A stretch of 64,000 bases of DNA from RFSX01 sp964495785. GTDB taxonomy: Bacteria; Bacteroidota; Bacteroidia; Chitinophagales; Saprospiraceae. The stretch lies in NCBI GenBank assembly GCA_964495785.1, contig CAZBXL010000008.1, positions 14,057-78,056 of the forward strand, given 5' to 3'. Of this stretch, positions 53,132-62,490 are shown piece by piece. Position numbers and translations under genes: made by a program. Each line of letters starts with the position of its first letter. Position 1 is the first letter of the stretch. The notes beneath the pieces are model-generated. The model worked only from the letters and a program-made list of their open reading frames with translations. It had not been told where the DNA came from and did not search any database.

Positions 53132-53441
53132 GATCGTACTGAGATTATTCAATAGTCTTAATATATAGTTGACGATAAGAATACAGTCAGGCGGTAGGGA
53201 CTATCTTGCCAGATTTTACTTGCTAAAGAAATTTTTTCGAATAAGACTATCTGTTTGTATGGATAGTAAATGCAGGCGTGTTTTTTTAAAAAGTGACAAT
53301 AGGCTTACATTGTAAAAGACAAGTACATTGCAGAAAACAACTAAATCAATAGAAATATGTGACTTCGGTAGATGAATGTAGTGGTAGAGTAGATTTTATG
53401 TGTCCTATAAGTGAACGTGTTAAAATCAAAATCTAAAACCT
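53132..53441. other. intergenic leader of the second small secreted protein gene
   Basis: These 310 bases hold no gene. Near the right end TTTTATGTGTCCTATAAGTG (starts 53394) and GTGTTAAAATCAAAA (starts 53417) resemble the corresponding part before the paralogue at 11839 (TTTTATGTCTTTACTATAC and GTGTAAAAGTCAAAA), so both genes may share a promoter type. A weak hairpin ACTATC/GATAGT lies near 53247. Confidence 0.4.
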
Positions 53442-53813
53442 ATGAAAACATTAATTACAATCATCGCATTATTTGCATCTACTTGGATGGGTGCATCTTC
53501 TGATCCTGATGGATCGCATGTGGTTTTTGCTTCTGAAACAGTAGAAGTAAAAATTGCAAATGAACAAGTCAATAACTTATTTGAAGTTTCTACTTTTAAC
53601 TTCTACGAGAATAAGTTACAATTCGAAACTAAAAACGAAATTGCTTTTATTCAAATCTTTGATTCTGAAGGAAAACTTTCTTTCCAATTACCAGTCATGT
53701 CTAATAAACTAAAAATTGGTAAAAGTGTATTTGGAGAAGGTGATTTTAGAATTGGATTTTTAATGGCTGGAGAAACTCAAATTCAATTTGCTGACGTAAA
53801 CTTCAAGTCATGA
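53442..53813 (+). CDS. small secreted beta protein, paralogue of the one at 11839
   Basis: A 123-residue exported protein with a signal peptide (about 1-19, TWMGASS). The mature part aligns throughout with the protein at 11839-12216: VKIANEQVNNLFEV, FYENKLQFETKNEIAFIQIFDSEGKLSFQL, KIGKSVFGEGDFRIGFLMAG, FADVNFKS. Roughly two in five residues agree by eye. The alternating strands and the IFDxxG and G-D-F turn resemble a T9SS sorting tail or a DUF3244-type sandwich without any other domain. No cysteines or catalytic residues. The gene has a long leader and a strong terminator 70 bases after the stop. Function unknown. Confidence 0.8.
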   Translation: MKTLITIIALFASTWMGASSDPDGSHVVFASETVEVKIANEQVNNLFEVSTFNFYENKLQFETKNEIAFIQIFDSEGKLSFQLPVMSNKLKIGKSVFGEGDFRIGFLMAGETQIQFADVNFKS

Positions 53814-53883
53814 TACCAATATTAACAAAGCCAACAATAAATAATTAGTAAATCATATAGAATATTTAAGGGTATTAAAGAAG

Positions 53884-53921
53884 AATAGTCAGTGATAGTG
53901 TCATCACTGACTATTTTTTTT
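53884..53921 (+). terminator. rho-independent terminator of the small secreted protein gene
   Basis: AATAGTCAGTGAT-AGTGTC-ATCACTGACTATT is a perfect 13-bp stem followed by six or more T, 71 bases after the stop at 53813. Confidence 0.92.
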
Positions 53922-53966
53922 GTCCACGATTTAATTCTTAGTAGTACTCTGTCCTAAATTATACAG

Positions 53967-55292
53967 CTAAGACATCCGCTTATTCTTAATTTCAAGATAT
54001 CTGTTAATGACATTAATAGATAAGTCTTCAGGCTTAGTCAGGATGGTTTGTATGCCATGTATGTTAAGGGTACGAGCAATTTTTATTTTTTCTGAAAGTG
54101 CTTTTTCGGCAAATGTTTTTGTGTAGATATCAGATATGGTTTCGCAATCAGCACTTGCAGCATTGGCTATCTCTGTATTGATAAATAAGATTACCACCAA
54201 GAGATGTTTTTTGCCCATACGAGATAGGTAGGGGAGGTTCCTTTCTAAGTCAACCATTTGTTCAAAATTAGTATAGAACAGCAGGATACTTCTTCGTGTG
54301 ATTTGCTGGCGACAGGTATAATAAAGTAGTTCAAAATTTGATTCTCTGAATTCTGTTTTTTGATTGTAGAGTTGATTAGAGATACTCTCGAGTTGGCCAG
54401 TCATAGCCTTAGCTCTCACGATGCTTCCCAGTTTGTCAGAGAAAGTAATAAGGCCAGCTTTGTCATATTTTTTTAATATGATATTACTTAATACGAGTGT
54501 AGAATTAATAGCATGATCAAGAAGTGTCATCCCAAGGAATGGCATCTTCATGCTACGACCCTTATCGATGATACAGTATACGGTCTGAGAACGTGTGTTC
54601 TGATATTGATTGACCATTAATTGATTCTTTCTAGAAGTTGCTTTCCAGTTGATAGACTTTATATTGTCACCGAGTTGATACGGCTTTATGTGTTCAAATT
54701 CGTCATTCTCACCTATCTTCCTTATCTGACGGATGCCTGCAAGAATAGCCGTCTTAGAGAATACTTGTAATTCAAATTTTCTCATTTGTATAATACTCGG
54801 ATGGACTTCGCTGTGATAAGTTGTGTCGATGACAATTCGTTGTTGTATAAATCCAGGCCACTTAAGAGAAACATATAACCAGATTTTTCCGAAATCATAA
54901 GCACCTCTTTCAGTTGGCCTTATGACGAATTCTTCATCTATAGAACTTTCCTTATTTATAATTTGATCAATGATGTAGGATCTATGTTGCAACTGTGCAG
55001 GAAGCTCATCTACAAGAAGTGTCCTGATGTTAAACTTAGAATGATTACTGACTTTGTAATGTACGACTTGCTCATCACCTAATGATAATTTTTCTAATAC
55101 CCTTCTGCTACAATCGGTCTTAGATCTTAAGCTGCGTAATAGAAACCATTCTATAATACAAGTCAATAAGAATAGTCCAAGTACAATCTTAGAGATGATA
55201 AAAAATACGGGATGAGAATATGATAGTATAAACAGTAGGATGCATACTATTATCCCGTAAAAAAATCTATTATGTAAGAATATATTTTTCAA
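53967..55292 (-). CDS. DUF58 domain protein
   Basis: A 441-residue membrane protein with two N-terminal helices (about 8-50) and a DUF58 core, recognised by IRKIGENDEFEHIKPYQLGDN followed by IKSINWKATSRKNQLMVNQY, and a vWA-like fold around it (YCIIDKGRSMKMPF as the metal-site strand, with Asp and Ser). DUF58 proteins are the usual partners of MoxR ATPases. The start is TTG at 55292: an in-frame TAG precedes by seven codons with no ATG between. It is 4 bases after the MoxR stop and is the last gene of the SpoIIM-DUF4129-DUF4350-MoxR-DUF58 operon. Role unknown; an envelope or stress function is often suggested. Confidence 0.92.
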   Translation of the reverse strand: MKNIFLHNRFFYGIIVCILLFILSYSHPVFFIISKIVLGLFLLTCIIEWFLLRSLRSKTDCSRRVLEKLSLGDEQVVHYKVSNHSKFNIRTLLVDELPAQLQHRSYIIDQIINKESSIDEEFVIRPTERGAYDFGKIWLYVSLKWPGFIQQRIVIDTTYHSEVHPSIIQMRKFELQVFSKTAILAGIRQIRKIGENDEFEHIKPYQLGDNIKSINWKATSRKNQLMVNQYQNTRSQTVYCIIDKGRSMKMPFLGMTLLDHAINSTLVLSNIILKKYDKAGLITFSDKLGSIVRAKAMTGQLESISNQLYNQKTEFRESNFELLYYTCRQQITRRSILLFYTNFEQMVDLERNLPYLSRMGKKHLLVVILFINTEIANAASADCETISDIYTKTFAEKALSEKIKIARTLNIHGIQTILTKPEDLSINVINRYLEIKNKRMS

Positions 55293-55296
55293 AGTA

Positions 55297-56385
55297 TTAT
55301 CTCGGTACTTCTAACGTTTTAATAATATCCGCAATAACTATAAAAGATGTGATCCCTTCCATCTCTGCGTCAGGTGTAAGAATCATTCTATGATTAAGAA
55401 CGTGAGGTGCTACAAACTGAATATCGTCAGGAATGATAAAATCCCTTCCAGCCATTACTGCAGTCACTTTAGCAGTACTTAGTAATGCTAATGATGCTCT
55501 TGGTGAGGCACCGAGATATACCTTAGCATGGTTACGTGTCTCATGTATGATCTGTGTGATGTACTCTAGCATTTGTCTCTCAATGTGTATGTTCTCAAGC
55601 GTTTCTTGTATCTCTGAGATATCATTAGCATTAAGGACAGCTTGTACAGAATTGATATCTGGACGACCTGGTCTATTTTTAAATCTGTTTATTATTTCTA
55701 ATTCCTCTGCCATTGTAGGATAGCTTAGATTTATCTTCATAAGAAATCTATCGAGCTGTGCTTCAGGGAGTCTGTATGTGCCTTCTTGTTCTATAGGATT
55801 CTGTGTGGCTATTACTATGAAAGGTTTGGTCATAGGATAAGTCGTCCCGTCAAAGGAAATTTGTTTTTCTTCCATCACCTCAAATAATGCAGACTGAGTT
55901 TTAGCAGGAGCTCTATTGATCTCATCTATCAATACCATGTTAGAAAATATGGGGCCTTTTTTAAAAATGAATTCTGACGTATTCATATTAAAAATAGAAG
56001 TACCGATTATATCTGCTGGCATTAAGTCGGGTGTAAATTGAATACGGGAGAATTCTGTATCTATAGTTTTTGCAACAACTTTTGCACTTAATGTCTTAGC
56101 GATGCCTGGTACACCTTCTAGTAAGATGTGTCCCTCTGCTATTATACAAGTGACCATCAGTTCTATTAATTCTGACTGACCAATTATGATCTTACTACAC
56201 TCTTCTAATACGCGATCTATTTTAGATCTGATAGGCGTCAAGTCGACTCTTGATCTGAACATGTTATTCTGTAGAGGAGGAGGATTTGTAGTTTCACTAC
56301 GGACCTCTTGAGTAATTTCTTCTTGCGAGGTGTTATCTTCTGATGGATTGTCCTGTGGAGGTAATTTACGTTCGTTATCTTCCAT
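55297..56385 (-). CDS. MoxR family AAA+ ATPase of the DUF58 operon
   Basis: A 362-residue MoxR ATPase. After an acidic N-terminal extension of about 45 residues (PSEDNTSQEEITQEV) comes the AAA+ module: Walker A GVPGIAKT at 91-98, Walker B with DE at 154-155 (MVLIDEINR), the ATQNPIEQEGTYRLPEAQ sensor region, and the arginine of LGASPRAS. It is about half identical by eye to the MoxR protein at 288-1256 over the ATPase part, but has the extra N-terminal tail. It starts in the stop codon of the DUF4350 gene (TAATG) and precedes the DUF58 gene by 4 bases. It probably acts on DUF58 or other partners of this operon. Confidence 0.94.
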   Translation of the reverse strand: MEDNERKLPPQDNPSEDNTSQEEITQEVRSETTNPPPLQNNMFRSRVDLTPIRSKIDRVLEECSKIIIGQSELIELMVTCIIAEGHILLEGVPGIAKTLSAKVVAKTIDTEFSRIQFTPDLMPADIIGTSIFNMNTSEFIFKKGPIFSNMVLIDEINRAPAKTQSALFEVMEEKQISFDGTTYPMTKPFIVIATQNPIEQEGTYRLPEAQLDRFLMKINLSYPTMAEELEIINRFKNRPGRPDINSVQAVLNANDISEIQETLENIHIERQMLEYITQIIHETRNHAKVYLGASPRASLALLSTAKVTAVMAGRDFIIPDDIQFVAPHVLNHRMILTPDAEMEGITSFIVIADIIKTLEVPR

Positions 56386-57821
56386 TATTTTGATTTTTTA
56401 TGAAATGATTCTATTTGATTATGTAGTACAATCAATTGGTCATTAGTGAAGTCTGAGTTCTTGGCACTTTCAAATTTATGAAGAAGTGTACTGATCTCTT
56501 TTTCGCTGACTTTGGTTTTCTTTGATAGTAATTCAGTATAGTTATCTATAGTGTGATCTAAAAAGTATTTGTGCTTTATTTTATTGAAAAATACATCTCT
56601 CATATGGACAACCAGTTTGTTGTTTTGCTCATGACCTTGATACAGCGTGCTTAGAGTCTTGATATACTGTAGAGAAGTGTTTTCGTTTTTTTCCTTTAGA
56701 GGTATGATCCGTTGTAGTCTCTTACTTCTGAATATGACGAAGCATAGTATAGCAGCCAAGGTAAGATAGTATGCCCATGCGAGAGATGGTGTCTTTAATA
56801 TAAATGCGATTGGGCTTTTCTTGATCTCATCGTTGAAGATATTAAAGTTGATTCTTGTCTTATCTACTATGACTTTGTTAGGATCAAAATGTGATAATAA
56901 ATATTCAGCATGATCTAAGTAGTACTCTTGTCTTGTACCTATATTGGTTACCATGATTGGCAATGAATGAAAGTAGATATTGCCTTTGCCTAATTCCAAT
57001 TTTATAAAAAAAGGAAGCGAATCTAAAGTGTATATAAGTTCTTTACCGTTGAGTGATTCCGTTCTTATTTTTGGAATAGAAAATTTTGAAATGCTTGTCC
57101 TTTTTAGCTTCTTAAGTTCACTATCATGATGTCTATATATGTAGCGACTTTCTGTGCTGTCAAATGGAGTCAGATCAAATGGTATGATAGAATCGTATAG
57201 GCTGAAGTAAAATCTACTTATAAATAGAATGCTATCAGATGGATTTTCGTAATATGAATTATCATAATAGCTGCCAGATTCTACGACAGGTTCTTGTGTA
57301 TTTACCTCATTAGTATTTTCATCTTCTTTTATATAATTCTGGTCTCCTGTGTATATAGTATCTCCATATTCATCTATTATAAGATGATCATAACCAGATA
57401 GATCTCTTGCAGATTCTACGAGGTATAATTCCTGAGCATAAAAACTGTCAAGAGGTATTTCTAAATCTGAATGAGACGCGATGATAAGTACATCATTTCC
57501 TTCTTCTGCGAATGCCATTAAGTCATCATTCTGTTCTTGGGTATAGCTGGCGTTATCACCTACTACTATGTATAAATTATCACGACCATCATCTAGCAGT
57601 AGTGTATCCGACTCATTGAATATGATGTTCTCTTCTCCAAATCTGCTCTTTAGTAATTCTGAAAACATCCAAAGACCATAAGGTTCTTTAGAATCATATT
57701 TGTATTTTTTATACCAATTATAATCGGGTACTTCTCTTATTTCAAATACCAATGACATCAAGCCAATGATTATGATTATAAATGTTGCAATGATTATTAT
57801 GAGTCTTCGATTAGCTTTCAT
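56385..57821 (-). CDS. DUF4350 membrane protein
   Basis: A 478-residue protein with an N-terminal transmembrane helix (about 6-26), a long periplasm-side region with the DUF4350 look (SKEPYGLWMFSELLKSRFGEE, NLYIVVGDNASYTQEQNDDL, NDVLIIASHSDLEIP), an acidic low-complexity stretch (about 180-205), a second helix at about 340-360 (WAYYLTLAAILCFVIF) and a cytoplasmic helical tail. DUF4350 proteins have a type 1 glutamine amidotransferase-like fold without a known activity and regularly sit with MoxR/DUF58/DUF4129 genes. Its start overlaps the DUF4129 stop by 11 bases and its stop overlaps the MoxR start. Confidence 0.88.
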   Translation of the reverse strand: MKANRRLIIIIATFIIIIIGLMSLVFEIREVPDYNWYKKYKYDSKEPYGLWMFSELLKSRFGEENIIFNESDTLLLDDGRDNLYIVVGDNASYTQEQNDDLMAFAEEGNDVLIIASHSDLEIPLDSFYAQELYLVESARDLSGYDHLIIDEYGDTIYTGDQNYIKEDENTNEVNTQEPVVESGSYYDNSYYENPSDSILFISRFYFSLYDSIIPFDLTPFDSTESRYIYRHHDSELKKLKRTSISKFSIPKIRTESLNGKELIYTLDSLPFFIKLELGKGNIYFHSLPIMVTNIGTRQEYYLDHAEYLLSHFDPNKVIVDKTRINFNIFNDEIKKSPIAFILKTPSLAWAYYLTLAAILCFVIFRSKRLQRIIPLKEKNENTSLQYIKTLSTLYQGHEQNNKLVVHMRDVFFNKIKHKYFLDHTIDNYTELLSKKTKVSEKEISTLLHKFESAKNSDFTNDQLIVLHNQIESFHKKSK

Positions 57822-58509
57822 CTTTAATGAATTTTTTAAAGTGAAAATCTAATTCTTCAAATTGCACATTATCGATAGGGTGATTACCATACCACACATT
57901 CTCATATATACGAGCTATGTTTTTAAATGAGCTTCTCTTAGGAGCATCTATTATTTCTTTGACATAGTCTCTATTAGTTTTTTCTGGCTGCCAATTGATG
58001 ATGTTTTTACGAGTCAGTAATTGTAGAGCTTTTAAGAAATGCATTCTTATAGCCATTCTATAATTCCCTTCTCGGTAGGCAGTCATATAACCATCTTCTG
58101 TATCTACTTCTTCTATATCCTCTATGTAGTCAATGTCTCTTTTGGGGTCTATCTTTTTATCAGAATCTAAATTAGAAAAGATGAAATAGAGGAGTAAGCA
58201 CCCTATTAAGAAAATAGCGATATAAGCTAAAAATTCTACACCTATAAAATTGTCATACCAATTTCCATTGTTCTCAAAAACATCTTTTTTGGTTTCTTTT
58301 TTTTCAGTTTTCTTTTTTTCTTTTGGAGGTTTAGGTCTTAAGGCATTTTTAGTTTTATCAAATGCGACTTCTTTTCTTAGATCTTCATAATGTGATTCTG
58401 CTATTCTATTACCTCCAGATATGCTGTCACTCATCTGACCGTAGAGTTGTCCTATACTACAGCATATGATTAAGATAATTATATGTAAGATAATTTTAGT
58501 TTTTTTCAC
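57811..58509 (-). CDS. DUF4129 membrane protein
   Basis: A 232-residue protein with a signal-like N-terminal helix (about 5-24), a lysine/proline-rich linker (RPKPPKEKKKTEKKETKKD), a transmembrane helix (about 93-112, LAYIAIFLIGCLLLYFIF) and a C-terminal DUF4129 domain (about 140-230: MTAYREGNYRMAIRMHFLKA, NIINWQPEKTNRDYV, WYGNHPI). In transglutaminase-linked proteins this domain is an accessory part; here it stands alone in the MoxR cluster. The start is GTG at 58509, overlapping the SpoIIM stop (GTGA). Role unknown, probably a membrane partner in a complex. Confidence 0.87.
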   Translation of the reverse strand: MKKTKIILHIIILIICCSIGQLYGQMSDSISGGNRIAESHYEDLRKEVAFDKTKNALRPKPPKEKKKTEKKETKKDVFENNGNWYDNFIGVEFLAYIAIFLIGCLLLYFIFSNLDSDKKIDPKRDIDYIEDIEEVDTEDGYMTAYREGNYRMAIRMHFLKALQLLTRKNIINWQPEKTNRDYVKEIIDAPKRSSFKNIARIYENVWYGNHPIDNVQFEELDFHFKKFIKDES

Positions 58510-60335
58510 CCTTCAAACATTGAATTACCTAACCCGAATTTTTCTAATTTCTTATTTAGGTCTATGGCCTCCTCTTTAGTTCTGATAGCGAGATAGGCAT
58601 TACGCATCATGTAGTATGTCAGCGGCAGTAACATAGTCAGGATTATCCAGTTGACAGAACTACCTATGAATGTATCATTGAGACTTCTCTTGTCAAATAA
58701 GTGGTGCCAATCTAAATAATCTGTCATCAATCCTATGACGGGAGAATTCACTAAGATAGTTGCCACCCAAATAAATAGTAAGAGAATGATATACAGCGTT
58801 AAATAATTAAACCAAGATTTAATAGAATATCTTAAGCATTCCTTCAGATTGAGCCTTCGTTTGTAGTCATCATTAGAGATGATATTATCTATGAGTATCA
58901 CATATAACTGAGGCGATAGAATAACGTATACTAATAATAAATACCAAGAATCAATTAATGCGATAGGGATATAGTATATAAGGGTTGTTGCTGCAATTTT
59001 GAGAAAGTATTTTTTAAGAAAGTTTAATTTATTATCTAATGTCATATCTATCTTCTGGTCAGACATTATTATCATACACATAGCATAAGAAAGAATAATT
59101 GCAAAAGTTACAACCATAAGTGTGTTGCTATTGCTATAGGTAAACATTGACCCTATTTCTGTTTGATTACTATATGTGTATATATACTTTAAGAATATCC
59201 ATAACATAGTTATAAGTATAAGCAGAGTGGGTAGCGTCGCATGTATTAGGTTAGAACCCATATAAGTTCTGAATTCTAAAAAACTATCTCCTATAACTTG
59301 AGATAATGATCTGTAGCTTAGTTTATCGATAGTGACGACTTCATGAGGTCGCGGTTCTATGGTATAATCAAGGCCAGTTAGTTTTTTTTTGTAATTATAG
59401 TAAATAGGATAGATGACCCACATAAGGAGTATTAATAAGAATGACAAGCCTATGATTCCTCCTTTAATAATATCTGGTAGCCCTGTATGTCTGGTCACAT
59501 AAGATTCTAACATTCCTGCCATAATGAATAGTGGGACAGCTCCTAAGATAAGTCGTAGTGCCCTGAGGGAATTAATCTGAATAGAGCTTATCCGAGAATA
59601 GGTTTTGGGGAAAAGCAATCCATTACCTACTAAGATGCCAGCGCCACCTGCAATTATAATGGCCGATATCTCTATGGTACCATGAATCCATATTGTAGAA
59701 AATGACGTCCAGAAAAGACCTTTACTGTAAAAGAAATATTGAAAGGCACCTAACATGATACCGTTATGTAGCAACACTACGATGGTGCCGACTGACCCAA
59801 AAAATCCTAACACAAAAGCAAGAAACGAAACACGAATATTATTAGTCGTGATTCCAAAGAACATATCTAACTTCCTGTCATCCTTATAGACAGCCATTGG
59901 ATCACCTTTTGCTATATTTTCTTCTGTCATAGAGATGTAATCGTCTCCTAATATAAGAGCTGGAAAATTTTCATCATTAATAGAAGAAACGACACCGATA
60001 GATACTGCTAAGACAAAGAATGTTAAAGATGTCAGTAGGGCTCTACGCGAATTATATATTTCTTGGGGGAGAATATGGGTAAAAAAATTGATGATCTGAT
60101 TAAGCGAAAATTTATCTTCCTTGACACGCATTGTGTCGAATACACTTTGAGTAAGATTATTAAGGTATAATCTTACTGAGCGGTTAGGGAAGAATGTTCT
60201 TGCATAAGAAAGATCGCTTGATACTTTGACAAAAAGTCTATTTAGCTTATCAGGGTCAGGGTTGTTTTTGTAGAGTAGTGCTTCCAGCTCTTCCCAGTCT
60301 AATTTGTTTTTATTTATAAATTGTGATTCGGTCAA
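58506..60335 (-). CDS. SpoIIM family protein with extended membrane C-terminus
   Basis: A 609-residue integral membrane protein. The first 330 residues match the SpoIIM/stage II sporulation protein M family: the soluble opening MTESQFINKNKLDWEELEALL, the RTFFPNRSVRLYLNNL stretch, and membrane helices with LHNGIMLGAFQYFF, WIHGTIEISAIIIAGGAGILVG. The last 280 residues add about five helices not seen in classic SpoIIM (about 215 residues). In non-sporulating bacteria SpoIIM travels with MoxR/DUF58/RDD genes and may move or remodel membrane components. The start is TTG at 60335; no ATG fits. It is the first gene of the minus-strand operon and faces the RDD genes, 135 bases apart. Confidence 0.9.
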   Translation of the reverse strand: MTESQFINKNKLDWEELEALLYKNNPDPDKLNRLFVKVSSDLSYARTFFPNRSVRLYLNNLTQSVFDTMRVKEDKFSLNQIINFFTHILPQEIYNSRRALLTSLTFFVLAVSIGVVSSINDENFPALILGDDYISMTEENIAKGDPMAVYKDDRKLDMFFGITTNNIRVSFLAFVLGFFGSVGTIVVLLHNGIMLGAFQYFFYSKGLFWTSFSTIWIHGTIEISAIIIAGGAGILVGNGLLFPKTYSRISSIQINSLRALRLILGAVPLFIMAGMLESYVTRHTGLPDIIKGGIIGLSFLLILLMWVIYPIYYNYKKKLTGLDYTIEPRPHEVVTIDKLSYRSLSQVIGDSFLEFRTYMGSNLIHATLPTLLILITMLWIFLKYIYTYSNQTEIGSMFTYSNSNTLMVVTFAIILSYAMCMIIMSDQKIDMTLDNKLNFLKKYFLKIAATTLIYYIPIALIDSWYLLLVYVILSPQLYVILIDNIISNDDYKRRLNLKECLRYSIKSWFNYLTLYIILLLFIWVATILVNSPVIGLMTDYLDWHHLFDKRSLNDTFIGSSVNWIILTMLLPLTYYMMRNAYLAIRTKEEAIDLNKKLEKFGLGNSMFEG

Positions 60336-60470
60336 TGGTCTACAATGATATTTATCTCCGAAAATACAAATTCATAAAGTCTTCTATTCACTTCTTATTA
60401 ATTTATATGACTTGTCCTATAATTTTATTGAGTATATACTAACTTTAAGCTCACACATGTTATAATTATT

Positions 60471-61187
60471 ATGTCTCTGATAGAAGTTGTTACATCGCAT
60501 AATATTGTTGTCAGATTTGAATTGGCTTCAGTTCTACAGCGTATTATAGCAACTTTTGTTGATCTGTTTTTACTTCTATGTTTTACAGGTTTATTTGCTT
60601 TTGTTGCACGAGACAATGAATTATTATATTGGCTTATAGCTTTTCCAGTGTGGTCTTTTTATCATTTTTTCTGGGAGGTTTTTAACAAGGGACAATCTCC
60701 AGGTAAGATGTTGTTGAGAATCAGAGTTGTCACTTTAAAAGGGCGTACACCCTTAGTCTTAGACTATTTTACAAGATGGATATTTAGATTGATTGATATT
60801 ACATTGACATTTGGTACACTCGCGATTGTATTTATATCATCTTCTGCAAGAAATCAAAGGGTAGGAGATCTCATGGCACAAACTGCAGTTGTCAAGAAGC
60901 GAAACGAAAATAGTATCACTCTAAAGAGTATTACAGAATTAGATAAAGAGAAGAAAATAGATGGAGAAATAAGATATCCAGAGATTGCTAAATTTACAGA
61001 TGATGATATGTTATTGCTCAAACAATCAATTATCAGATTCAGGCAATTTCCTAACGAGAATAATAAGCAAGTTCTACTTGCACTTGCTGATAAGATTTCG
61101 TCTGAACTCCGCATAGACTTAGGCAATACCCCTAAGTTAAAGTTTCTTGACAGGGTACTTTTAGAATACATATTAATAACAAGATAA
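60471..61187 (+). CDS. RDD family membrane protein with soluble tail
   Basis: A 238-residue protein with the RDD domain (about 15-145): Arg in LQRIIATFVDLFLLL, then FHFFWEVFNKGQSPGKMLLRIRVV and the GRTPLVLDYFTRWIFRLID segment. Three helices are visible. A cytoplasmic charged tail of about 90 residues follows (about 150-238). RDD proteins often accompany MoxR/DUF58/SpoIIM genes; some are Na+/H+ antiporters, most are of unknown role. It is divergent from SpoIIM and directly followed, 6 bases later, by a second RDD gene. Confidence 0.9.
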   Translation: MSLIEVVTSHNIVVRFELASVLQRIIATFVDLFLLLCFTGLFAFVARDNELLYWLIAFPVWSFYHFFWEVFNKGQSPGKMLLRIRVVTLKGRTPLVLDYFTRWIFRLIDITLTFGTLAIVFISSSARNQRVGDLMAQTAVVKKRNENSITLKSITELDKEKKIDGEIRYPEIAKFTDDDMLLLKQSIIRFRQFPNENNKQVLLALADKISSELRIDLGNTPKLKFLDRVLLEYILITR

Positions 61188-61193
61188 TTAGAT

Positions 61194-61625
61194 ATGGATG
61201 ATGATCTTTTGGATTACAGACTTTCAGGTACAACAGAACTCATAGATGCATCTGTTATTAAGCGGGCTCTTAATTACACATATGATTTAGTTTTTCTTGC
61301 AATAATTTTAATGGCTTTACAATTTGTAGGAGTTTATGTTATGATATTGTTTGTGTCTGTCACGTGGATGGCTGTGTTAATATTGTTTGTTTACTTTGTA
61401 GTGATAGAGATAGTTATGAATGGTCGATCAATAGGAAAATATTTTACTAAGACAAGAGTAGTCTCAGAGCATGGATACAAGCCTGATATCTCAGCATATA
61501 TCATCAGGGGTATAGGAAGAATTATTCCTCTGAGTGCCATTAGTTTATTGTTTGGTAATAAGAAGACTTACTATGATATGTTTTCAAAGACCCGTGTTAT
61601 AGATGAGACCTTAAGTAAGATATAG
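61194..61625 (+). CDS. short RDD family membrane protein
   Basis: A 143-residue RDD protein. It has the family opening (VIKRALNYTYDLVFLAI, Arg and Asp of the motif), a second helix at about 50-75, the VIEIVMNGRSIGKYFTKTRVV loop and the IIRGIGRIIPLSAISLLFG stretch. It lacks the soluble tail of its neighbour and lies 6 bases after it. The two may form a hetero-oligomer linked to the SpoIIM-MoxR operon that faces them. No terminator is evident before murI. Confidence 0.88.
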   Translation: MDDDLLDYRLSGTTELIDASVIKRALNYTYDLVFLAIILMALQFVGVYVMILFVSVTWMAVLILFVYFVVIEIVMNGRSIGKYFTKTRVVSEHGYKPDISAYIIRGIGRIIPLSAISLLFGNKKTYYDMFSKTRVIDETLSKI

Positions 61626-61716
61626 TAACTTCGTGATGCAATCTTATGTAAATACTATATCCAGCTATTATTTCATTTTTGCATTATAGATTTTCAATAG
61701 TGATTTTTTTAAAATT

Positions 61717-62490
61717 ATGTCAATAGGATTTTTTGATTCAGGGGTTGGAGGCCTTACAGTTCTACATGCAGCTATGCAAAAGATGCCTGGAGAGCACTTC
61801 ATCTATTATGCGGATATAGATAATGTACCCTATGGTACTAAAACTCAAGATGACATCAAGAGATATGTCATGAAAGCGGTTGACTTTATAGTTTCCAAAA
61901 ATATTAAGGCTTTGGTTATAGCATGCAATACCGCAACGAGTGTCGTAGTCGAGCAGCTCAGAGAGGTGTACGATATTCCGATAGTGGGCATGGAACCCGC
62001 AATAAAGCCCGCTGTAGAAAAGTCAACTGGTAAGAAGATATTAGTATGTGCAACTGATAGAACTCTGAGGGAAGATAAGTTGAGACATTTAATCAAAGAT
62101 CTGAATGCGGAAGATATAGTTACATTATTGTCTCTGCAAGAACTTGTTAATTATGGAGAACAATTTGATTTCCATTCAGATAATTTGATGTCTTATCTCA
62201 GAGATACTTTTGGTAGTGTTGATTGGTCCACATATCATGCTATTGTATTAGGCTGTACTCACTTTATTTTTTATAAGAATATTATCCGAAGTATCATTCC
62301 TGATCATGTACAAGTCATAGATGGAAATGAAGGCACTGTCAATCGTCTCGTTTCTCTTCTCAATAATTTTGAAAATAAGTCGTTAGCTCAAATGACCACT
62401 TGTGATTATTACATATCAGGTAGAGAGGTAAGTCCTCTATATTTTGATCACTATATGCGTTTCATTTCAGAATTTAATTCCTTATTATGA
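61717..62490 (+). CDS. murI: glutamate racemase
   Basis: A 257-residue enzyme that converts L- to D-glutamate for peptidoglycan. The cofactor-independent catalytic cysteine pair is Cys70 (VIACNTAT) and Cys180 (LGCTHF); the opening IGFFDSGVGGLTVL and the YYADIDNVPYGTK loop are typical. Length matches the family. The last four bases (ATGA) overlap the start of the following lipoprotein gene. It lies 92 bases after the RDD genes in the same direction; whether it shares their promoter is not clear. Confidence 0.94.
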   Translation: MSIGFFDSGVGGLTVLHAAMQKMPGEHFIYYADIDNVPYGTKTQDDIKRYVMKAVDFIVSKNIKALVIACNTATSVVVEQLREVYDIPIVGMEPAIKPAVEKSTGKKILVCATDRTLREDKLRHLIKDLNAEDIVTLLSLQELVNYGEQFDFHSDNLMSYLRDTFGSVDWSTYHAIVLGCTHFIFYKNIIRSIIPDHVQVIDGNEGTVNRLVSLLNNFENKSLAQMTTCDYYISGREVSPLYFDHYMRFISEFNSLL

